DNA from: Blastobasis lacticolella
Lineage: Eukaryota; Arthropoda; Insecta; Lepidoptera; Blastobasidae
Direction of reading: 5' to 3'
Length of the DNA: 64,000 nucleotides
Assembly: GCA_905147135.1 (NCBI GenBank)
Contig: LR990044.1
Coordinates: 15,690,122 to 15,754,121, forward strand
Made by a program: the position numbers and the translations under genes. This document shows, piece by piece, positions 56,150 through 64,000 of this stretch (position 1 is its first letter; every line of letters starts with the position of its first letter). The notes under the pieces are model-generated. The model saw only the letters and a program-made list of their open reading frames with translations, had not been told where the DNA came from and searched no databases.

Positions 56150-56580
56150 TCATCATGCGAGCGATCGTCTACTTTTCTAGGTCGATCCAGGACTTCTGCC
56201 ATCGTCCACTTTTCTACTCTACTCTTTCCCTACTTACGGTATATTTCCAAGTACCGCTGCGTAAATGACAGAGAACTTCTTTTCAAATAGGATAAAGAGA
56301 TGCCGCCACCGACACCTCCTCTAAATCAAGGACTTGTGAGACAGGTAACGCCTCTTCGCCAAAGTAGGGAAGGAGAAGTAGTAAGGTGGAGTCCGGTGTT
56401 TGCCACACCAGAGCACAACCAATATTTATGCCAGGATGATGATGAGTTAAAAAGCAAAATCATTATCAGTATCATCATCCGAGCGGTCAGTCCCGGCTTC
56501 TGCTAGGGTCCGCTATCCGATTAATTTTCCTCCATTTTGCCTGGTTTTGGGCATATTCGCGTCGTAAGCCTCTCAAAGCG
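56150..56580 (+). repeat. Family J and other (GAT)n-tailed repeat fragments
   Basis: 56485-56580 matches 22064-22160. 56155-56235 (GAGCGATCGTCTACTTTTCT) is a related worn copy. Between them, CAGGTAACGCCTCTTCGCCA and GCCAGGATGATGATGAG look like the end of another (GAT)n-tailed element. The 68-codon frame here is not supported. Confidence 0.45.
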
Positions 56581-57059
56581 TAAGCATTGGCTCTCGTTAA
56601 AAACAAAATATCCATTGAAAATACCCTTCTACCGCGAATACCTACTAGCGGAGATAAAGCCAGGATCACGACAGAACTAATGCCCTAGCATTATATGGCC
56701 CATACGCACCCCTGTCAACGGAGCAAATTCGTCTAAATCTCATTTTAGAGCGAGCGAATTAAGCCGGGGCTATAAATTTTATTCGGGGCCAGGCAAGATA
56801 CAGGGGGATCTCCGAATTAACTCCAACAGAGGTAAGGACAAAGATAGTGGAATTATACGGGATAAATGAACTGAAAATGTACGCATCAGTAAATATATCC
56901 GGCGCGGGGACGGCAGATGGAATGAGAGATTAAACAGAATACTTGTTCTAAGTGACATTTGTAAACAATTTAACATTAATTGAATTTACTGTTTACTGGG
57001 CGCTGCTTTGATTAGCTTCAAGGTATTAATTGAATTCAAAAGGAGAATATTAGATAATT
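56581..57059. other. Unassigned intergenic sequence
   Basis: No gene or repeat recognised. Confidence 0.35.
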
Positions 57060-57310
57060 CGTACATGTATGTACGTAGGTAAAGTTCACTTACTATTCGT
57101 AAAACAAAATCGCTTCCCGTCGTCTGTCCCTATGTATCTATGTTTGTATCTACGTACGCTTAGATCTTTTAAAATAAGCAACGGATTTTAATGCGGTTTT
57201 TAACAATATATAGTGATTCAAGAGGAAGGTTTGTAAGCAAGAAAAAAGGGTAGATAGGGGTAAAGTAGGTGTATGCGAACTAAGTCGCGCCGGGTCCACT
57301 ACTTTAATAT
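57060..57310 (+). repeat. Interspersed repeat with short TAGGG-type array
   Basis: CGCTTCCCGTCGTCTGTCCC, GCAACGGATTTTAATGCGGT, GATTCAAGAGGAAGG and terminus GCGAACTAAGTCGCGCCGGG. Between body and terminus lies GGGTAGATAGGGGTAAAGTA, a short version of the array expanded at 18332. Confidence 0.55.
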
Positions 57311-57479
57311 AACTTCCGAAATTTCTTTACAATAGATATCGTATGTTTCAGTACAAAATGCAGTACACAGCATCAGAAAATAAAAATTTAAATCGTGGTC
57401 ATAACATTTCTAGCCTTTAAAAAATGTTGAAGTTATGACAATAATAGTAAACATCTAGATGTCAATATGCCGCCTGGAC
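57311..57479. other. Unassigned intergenic sequence
   Basis: Nothing recognised. Confidence 0.3.
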
Positions 57480-57825
57480 ATAATACCCCGTTTGATAACT
57501 CGCGCGAGGGCCCGCGTTCCGCCTCGTCCATAATCCAGGATTTAGAAGATCAGATAATTACAGTAGAGCGGCTGCTGTCTGAGCTTCATGACCCTGTTAA
57601 AAAGGGAACCTGAACAGATCGGATCATGGTTGCATATTCAGTCGCCTAAATGTGCAGGTTTCATCGCGACTTTTTCCCGTATCGTGTGAATATCGGTTAG
57701 TGTTCTATAAATAAATGAACATAACTCTGAAAAAGTTCTTGGTACATTGTGGTGCAGAGGGTTTAACACGGTACCTCGCTCTTACGGGCCCGACCTGCTA
57801 GCCATTAGGGTTCATAGCTCTGTTG
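57480..57825 (-). repeat. Family A SINE, old copy
   Basis: The + strand shows CATAATCCAGGATTTAGAAG, TTCATGACCCTGTTAAAAAG, TGCAGGTTTCATCGCGAC and a degraded tRNA head (AACACGGTACCTCGCTCTTA). Many substitutions in the box regions. Confidence 0.75.
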
Positions 57826-60225
57826 TTGATATAATGAATTATTTTTGGAAATCCACCACGTGAGTCTATACTACTATAAAGTTTACTATAAAGTCTAAAA
57901 CTATAAAGTCACTGAACCTTTAGATTTTCTGGAAGATTTTATTACAGTACACAAAAAATATTTACACAGACCATTAATCCGGCGACGTGGGGGACGCAAA
58001 ATAACCCCGCGTGTTTTAGATTACTTATAGTTTAGAAACTATAAATGCAACGTTCTGTAAAACATCACACCGGAAGCAGGCAGGCATCTATTCGAATATT
58101 TGTATCGCCTGCTTTCAAGTTTTAATTAAAATAAAATTTGCATTAATACAACATACGTACATCAATCTGCTTGTTTTTTACTTTTCAGTTTTTAATAGCA
58201 TTCGGGGTTTTTTTTGTACTACTTTTTTGTTTATAATCTTTATTACGGTGATTAAAGAATTATATTATCAAAAGTATAGTTATATTATAGTTTTGATCAA
58301 TACTACAAAATATCCTCTTAAAAATCATTAGCATTCCTATAAAAATTACTCTCTGAAAGGGTGATCAGAGCTGACTGCGTTGCCTCGTTAGATAGCAATA
58401 CTTATCCTCTGTCAAAGGAATGGGGCAGCTCGCCGGTCACCTGTGGTGTCTAGTAGCTTTTTAGATAAGCCTTCATAAAATATTTTGACCGCTAAGGCCG
58501 CATGATCCCAACATCTCGGCCCGAAACGGCTGAAATATGAAGTCCTGTGGGGCTATTGTATAACTCAGTTTGCAACTGAATTTGACATACGATAATTCTA
58601 CACTACATTATGTCATCATCTACGTAGGCCACTGGCTATAACGTGTACCAAGTTAGTGTAAGATTATTTTATGTCAAATGAAGTTCTCCACTGAGATAAC
58701 CCGCTGGTCTAGGCTTTCATACTTCTATAAAAAAGTTAAAGTATTGTTATATTTACTCAACCATAGTTTTAAGAAACATTACGAAGCTCGTCTCCAATAC
58801 ATCCGTCCTTTATTAAACTCAAATTAAGCATTACCTAACTTGGTAACCCTTATCTTTAGGAATGGCCTTAGCCATTTGGTCTATTTCACTATATCTTTAC
58901 CTCTAGTTGAGTTGTAATGTTGGTAAACTGTAGAGTGCCACAAACTTATTTGAATCGGTGACGGCGTCGCTGTAGTTGACAACAAAGTAACATTTCAAAA
59001 TAGCGATAGTTAGTTCTAGTTTTGGCAACCGGGTTACAGAATTAAACTGTCCTTTTAGGCGATGCTTAGGGACAAAGCACCGCCCAATAACTTTAAATGT
59101 TACCTAATTTATTTACTACAGGAAAACCAACTATTACAAAATTAAATAATTCTAGCAGCATAGAGCCAATTTCCCCGATAGAAACTGAATAAACTAACAA
59201 TACATAACAACTAAAACTAAAAGTTAAGCATAGACTGTTTGGTAAGAGACTACAATTTCAAACTTAAACTAAAATATACCTACAATCATCATCATCATCA
59301 TCTTGGCGTGTGTCAGCTTTAATATAAGTCCTACTTATAACTACAGTGTTTTTCATTAGTAAAACCTTTATTTTAGTCATTAGGCTACAGGATAATAACA
59401 GAGTGTGAGTATGTATCCAAAATCTCAGTGAAATATATGGACAACGATGATGATGAAGTATTCAAGGCTGATATTTGTGTAGGAGTTTACTAGAAAATAT
59501 ATTATCTAAGATAACGTATGATTCTAGTGGACATCATTTAATCAAACAAATGTTTTAAAGATATTAGGTATATTGTAATAAGCAATATAATCCATTATAA
59601 AATGAGGTATTTATTTAAACAACATTAGCTGAATTAAACAAGATTTTATAATACAAACAAAGTACCATAGGCAAACCACATTTATACAAAATTCTCACCA
59701 AATGTTAAGACACAATTATCGATCACATAATTCAATATTTATCCTTTAAAATGGGACAGTAGTATTACGTATGATTTAATAAATAAACAATTATATAAAT
59801 AAATTAACCAATACAAAATATAAAGCAACAATAATACAATGCAAGTTTGTACTTAACTCTGTGCCGGCTCTGGAGCAAAAGTACCACCCAGTCTTTTGAC
59901 TGGACCTTTATACTACCTTCTAGTCGGAAATGTCATTTTCTATTCTCATTTCCGGTCTCCTAAATTTACTGATAGATTGATTAGATGTTAATTTAATGTA
60001 TTACAATACTTTGAACATTATTATAAGTTTATTACATAATTAATTAAGGAAGTTTCTCATAAACAGTACTTAACTGATCAAAGACAAACAATCGTTCAGA
60101 AACACCACACTTCGTTCTGAAGTTGGTGAAATGATTACAAAAGTATTTTGAAATATTAATTCTTATTAATCACGATATTTAATACCAATTAAAACATACT
60201 AAAATACCTTATATCTAACACGTGC
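57826..60225. other. Unassigned, AT-rich; solo family A tail at 59286
   Basis: At 59286-59310, (ATC)n followed by TTGGCGTG is the reversed 3' terminus of family A alone, as in a severely 5'-truncated insertion. The remainder shows no gene and few recognisable repeats. CTATAAAGTC repeats locally near 57875-57910. Confidence 0.4.
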
Positions 60226-60552
60226 ATGTCCTGGTTGTGCTCTCGAGCACAAGGCCCCGGGGTCCGCCTTGACCATGATCCAGGATTTGGCAGATCAGGT
60301 AATCTACAGTGGAGCGACTGCCATCTGACCTACGTGACCCTGCTACCAGGAGAACCTGACCAGATTTGATCATGGTTACACATTCAGTCGCCTGTATGTG
60401 AAGGTTTCATCACGATGTAAGAGCATCGGTTAGCATTCAACTAATGTACATAACTCAGAAAAGAGTAATTGGTACATGGCCGCAGTGGGATTCGAAACCG
60501 GTACCACTCGCTTACGAGTCGCATGTCTTAACCACCCGGCCACCGACGCTCC
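60226..60552 (-). repeat. Family A SINE, near full length
   Basis: The minus-strand head GGAGCGTCGGTGGCCGGGTG and the box-B-like GGTTTCGAATCCC lead through the complete body to AGAGCACAACCAGGACATG. The (GAT)n tail is missing. Confidence 0.85.
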
Positions 60553-61169
60553 AAATAAAAACCTACAATACCCGAAAGTAATGCAACAATAGTTATTTTA
60601 ATAATATGGTTGGAAAAAATGCTACAATGTAGCAATGTGTATGTGTAATGTGTATGTGTGTGTTTAATGGCGATAATTATTTCCTAGCGGTTGGAGAAAA
60701 ATATTTTCGTCTTAAGTCTACGGATTTATGCGATTCCTTTCCGATGTTTAGTGAAAACGGTCTTTAAAGTAATTCCGTTAAAACATTAGAGGTAATACAA
60801 GCTTAAAATCCGGAGCCAAAAAATAGACAAAAAATCTGGGATGAAATTGGATGATTGAAGTGGAAATGAAATTCAAAGAGTCAACGTTAAAATGGTAGCA
60901 CTAGACGCTCCCCGTTCTCCCCCTGTGTAATTGGGAAGACAATTCCATTACGGTCGCAGAGCGGCGTGCTTTTGGTATGCCTCGTTTCCCCCCTGTTGGA
61001 TGGCTCTGCCATTTTGTAAATCAAAAAGTTAGACAACGATCCGATTTTCCAGCATTGTGCGGGTAGATCCGACTGTAAATATCGAATTCATTGTCTCCAA
61101 CGAGTTTCAGAATAATGTGGGAGTTAAATAATGGATTTCTGTGAACAAAGAAATCACAAGTACCTAACA
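60553..61169. other. Unassigned intergenic sequence
   Basis: TGTGTATG repeats near 60636-60662. No gene. Confidence 0.35.
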
Positions 61170-61487
61170 GTTGTTATTTTTTTATGTTCTATGGTCGACA
61201 AACAGGGAGGCGGGCCACCTGATGGAAAGCGGCCATCGCCGCCTATAGACGTTAACAACATCAGGAGAATAGCAAATGCGCTGCCTGCCACTAACACCCC
61301 GCGACAAACACTCCTCCACTACCAAAGCCACGTTCCCCAAATCCCCACCCCATGAATCACTGGAAACCATACCAGCAATACAGTTTAAAATAGCTGTTGT
61401 GTGTTTATTTGTTTGGCTGCGGTTTTCTGTAAGGCCTCTTCCCCCTCCAATGCGAAAGGGATTATCTCCTTAATTAAGAACTACGGT
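61170..61487 (-). repeat. Family D poly(A) retroelement copy, interrupted
   Basis: The minus strand carries GGGGTGGGGATTTGGGGAAC, GGCTTTGGTAGTGGAGGAG, CGGCCGCTTTCCATCAGGTG-like motifs and an A-run end at 61170-61180. The other end abuts the retroelement inserted at 61498. Confidence 0.7.
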
Positions 61488-62015
61488 GCAAATCGGTCCC
61501 AATCTGCTCGTGCGAGAGGCAACAGCCTACTCCCCCCGCCCGGTCTCCAGCCACGTGGTACGGAGACCGAGACATGTCCTCACGGACCCCCCCGACGAAC
61601 TGTCGAGCGCCCTGAACCTCTTTCTGGTGGCTCGGGACGACTCGACAGAGCCCCTCCCTGCCGTTTCAGCGGCCCCCGTAGGCCCCCAATCCCAACCCAC
61701 AGCAGCGGGAACCCCTTCTGGGGTCTCGCTATAATTGCTCCAGCGTATGCTCCGTAAGGAGTGACGTTGAGCGCATCCCGTCCCTACGGGGTGTCGCATC
61801 CGATGAAACCTGAAAAGCCCTTCCGACTACAGGTGCTCCCAGGGGGTGTTTAGCACGTATGCTAGGTCCCTTTTTTGGCGAGTCGTGCATAACCAGTCCG
61901 GCCGGCCGGCTGGTACTCGTGAGAGTTCACCTCCTCCCTCCCAACCGCTATACCGGAGGGTGCCCAATTCCTTAGCGTTGGGCGCAAAAAAAAAGAAAAA
62001 AAAAAGCAAATCGGT
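61488..62015 (+). mobile_element. 5'-truncated poly(A) retrotransposon with 10-bp target duplication
   Basis: GCAAATCGGT occurs at 61488-61497 and 62006-62015. The insert (61498-62005) is strikingly GC-rich against AT-rich flanks and ends in an A-rich tail (61986-62005). Competing frames of 74-118 codons exist in several phases; none gives a recognisable protein, so this is probably the 3' end of a non-LTR element of unknown clade. Confidence 0.8.
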
Positions 62016-62084
62016 ACAGGTTACTAATATTTCTTTTCTTTTCATTAGCATGACTTTTTCTTTACATTTTTTTATACTATGCTG
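62016..62084. other. Flank between two repeats
   Basis: Short unassigned sequence, T-rich. Confidence 0.3.
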
Positions 62085-62290
62085 TGATAAACGAGTAGAC
62101 AGCCCACCTGATGGTAAGCTACTGGTTTATTTAGGTTATAAGCAACGAAAATGCAGAATCGCAGGTGCGTTGTTACTGTGAGGACTAAGTTGAAATACTT
62201 CATGCCTGTAATTGCGCTGGCTACCTTACCCTTCAAACTGGAACACAACAATGCTAGTATTGTTGTTTGGTGGTAGAAATAGAGAAGGCA
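62085..62290 (-). repeat. Family E poly(A) repeat
   Basis: The minus strand carries CAATACTAGCATTGTTGTGT, CCAGTTTGAAGGGTAAGGTA, GTCCTCACAGTAACAACGCA and ACCATCAGGTGGGCTGTCTA. It is collinear with 38690 and, in its first half, with 34961. Confidence 0.65.
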
Positions 62291-63779
62291 GTGGTAAACT
62301 CTGTCTAAAAAGTAAAGCGACTTGGAAAAAAGAAAATTTATTGAAATTAACCAGTAAGCAACCTGATTTTGAATATTAATGACGTCCATCTCTTAGCTAA
62401 TATCTTGATTTATATAGACGGACGTCTTCATTATTCAATCATTGATTTCGGTCAATCTTATAATTTCCCATGTCGTTATACTTTTTAGACAGAGTCTACT
62501 CACCAACGCGACTCCTCAGGCTCGACACAGTCCCATCACTCGATAAAATGTTGTTGAAGAAGCAAAAAAGGGTTTTATTTATCCCGTGGAAATAAAACAA
62601 TGGCTACAACAAATACACATAGAGCATCCAGGAAAATGGAGTTGAAGGCATTTGAAAACAGATCTTATAAATATTCCTTTCTGTCGTTGCTTGAGATAGC
62701 TGGTTGCTGCACAAACAATGAGCGAGCAAAGCACAAGCTTTTTCTGCAACATAAATTACAAGATTTAAAATGAATAATCTTTTGCGAAAGGCTGAACTCG
62801 TCTTCAAACGAGAACAATAACCACAATCCTCTTAGAAAACGATGGAAAAGATGGCTAAGATTTTGTTTTAGTCCCTGAGTGCTTAAGATTTTTCTTCAAT
62901 GTTCACAATAATATTTTTAAGTGCTGAAGCCGAAGTGTTTTAGTGATATTTGCCCAATAATTCTGCTACTGTCTCCCTAGACAACTAATAAGAGTTACTG
63001 AGACCCTTCCCAGTCACTATTATTTTTAATTTCTCATATTTTATTTATTTATTTCATTTTTACTTCACTCAGTAGTTTTTCAGTCAGTAGTTTTTACCTA
63101 AACTGATAAAAATACACTGAAATCCAAGTTTATGTATTTGTTAATCATTTTTGAAGTTTAGCATGAAATATAAAACAGAAATAGACAGAAGAAGATTTAA
63201 TCAGAAGTAAAGATAAACATGGGTATCATATTTTATGGCAGAAGTTATCACGGCAATGTAGAGGAATTAAGACAATACAAATTGAGATGTTCAAATTATG
63301 GCGGAAGTTACATAAAATGGGAGACTATCGCTGAAGCTATCAAAGAAGCGAGCCCAACAATAGAAATAACAAAGTAACTGAACAAAAGCAAACAATGTAT
63401 GTCGTGGTCTGTGAAAGAAACTGCCGGACGCTTTGAGAAATGTCCAGGATATGTCCGACGATAAAAAAGCTTCACGTTTGGTTAAAAACTATTGTTGTGC
63501 AGTCGACAAGGCATCAAGCACATTTTCAGAGAACTCTCATCTTAAGGCAGTTGACATAAAATTGTAACTTGAACGGGCTGTCTTCCAATTCCCATTGTAT
63601 CGAATGCTGTCTATTTGTTTTTCCAATTATTTCAATGTTTTCTTTATGTAGCTAACAGGCAGGTAAATACATTATTAAGTACTTCGTATAAGTACAGATA
63701 AGTGAAAAAAGTGCTAACAAATAAGTACCTATATGAAACATAAACCCAAGAATCATATTTTGTATAGTGACAGCATTAC
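62291..63779. other. Unassigned intergenic sequence
   Basis: Frames at 62604-62807 and 63652-63891 (both -) have no features; the latter includes the minisatellite. No repeat recognised. Confidence 0.35.
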
Positions 63780-63845
63780 CGTAGGTAGTACGTAGTCCGT
63801 ACGTAGTCTCGTACGTAGTCTCATACGTAGTCCGTAAATAGTAAG
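63780..63845 (+). repeat. TACGTAGTC minisatellite
   Basis: About five units of TACGTAGTCYS type (GTACGTAGTCCGTACGTAGT, CTCGTACGTAGTCTCATACG). Each unit contains the self-complementary TACGTA. The array abuts the family B head at 63849. Confidence 0.8.
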
Positions 63846-63848
63846 TAT

Positions 63849-63955
63849 GACGACCTGAGTGGTTCAGTTGGTCAACATACCGATCTGCCACGCAGAGGTA
63901 GCGGGCTCGATTCCTGGCCGGCAGAAATTGAAAAGATGAATTTTAATTTCTGTTA
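63849..63955 (+). repeat. Family B SINE, head and middle only
   Basis: GACGACCTGAGTGGTTCAGT and box B region GCGGGCTCGATTCCTGGCCG, then TGAATTTTAATTTCTGTTA, after which similarity stops although the window continues. Confidence 0.75.
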
Positions 63956-64000
63956 GAGCACATACAAACAACGATGCAATCAGCTAACGTAACTGTTAGC

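Noticed and set aside
6266..60552. tRNA genes suggested by tRNA-like heads (6266, 9601, 17471, 23751, 33740, 34171, 34353, 41920, 60480 and others)
   Set aside because: All are followed or preceded by SINE bodies, lack a closing acceptor stem in the sequence as read, or are clearly degraded.
1..64000. CRISPR arrays, operons, bacterial mobile elements
   Set aside because: No regularly spaced direct repeats with unique spacers and no prokaryotic gene organisation were seen.

Overview
This window is animal nuclear DNA, almost certainly from a moth or butterfly (Lepidoptera). The evidence is AT-rich, intron-containing sequence with no operons or bacterial signals, a dense mix of interspersed repeats whose ends look like common lepidopteran ones (a CATCAGGTGGGC-type poly(A) end, a GGAGGCCTATGCCCAGCAG-type end with a (GAT)n tail, tRNA-headed SINEs), and one insect-type leucine-rich-repeat adhesion gene. 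A noctuid-like moth is a guess; the species cannot be named from the sequence alone.

Only one protein-coding gene is well supported: a connectin-like, probably GPI-anchored LRR cell-surface protein of 519 residues. It is encoded by two coding exons (51970-53026 and 53793-54295) on the + strand. A splice acceptor sits directly before the start codon, so at least one untranslated 5' exon must lie upstream. Its surroundings (about 48.7-55.2 kb) are the most repeat-poor part of the window. This fits retained regulatory DNA, but no control element could be defined.

Nearly everything else is repeats or sequence I cannot assign. Family letters are mine. A = tRNA-headed SINE of about 330 bp with a (GAT)n tail, at about 13 loci. 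B = tRNA-headed SINE of about 265 bp with an ATTT-rich tail. C = SINE-like element of about 256 bp with a (GAT)n tail. D and E = poly(A) retroelement families sharing a CATCAGGTGG-type 3' end. F, G, H, I, J, L and M = shorter families recognised by two or more copies here, or by resemblance to common lepidopteran repeats. K and three single elements = inverted-repeat (MITE-like) transposons. A LINE C-terminal fragment lies at 42660-42926, and a 5'-truncated poly(A) retroelement with a clear target duplication lies at 61488-62015.

Layout: 0-7 kb has C copies, a B/C nest and a 245-bp tandem duplication; 7-24 kb has A copies, a D copy and scattered repeats; 24-38 kb has palindromes, MITEs and nested A/B/E copies; 38-48 kb has B, A, the LINE fragment, a GC-rich tandem duplication and a second B/C nest; 48-55 kb has a K MITE and the gene; 55-64 kb has further A, D, E and B copies. 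The most interesting signals are two independent insertions of C into nearly the same site of B, a 22-bp hairpin at 21.2 kb that resembles a microRNA precursor, a perfect 38-bp palindrome, and a minisatellite that differs in length between copies of one repeat. I saw no convincing undescribed multi-gene system.
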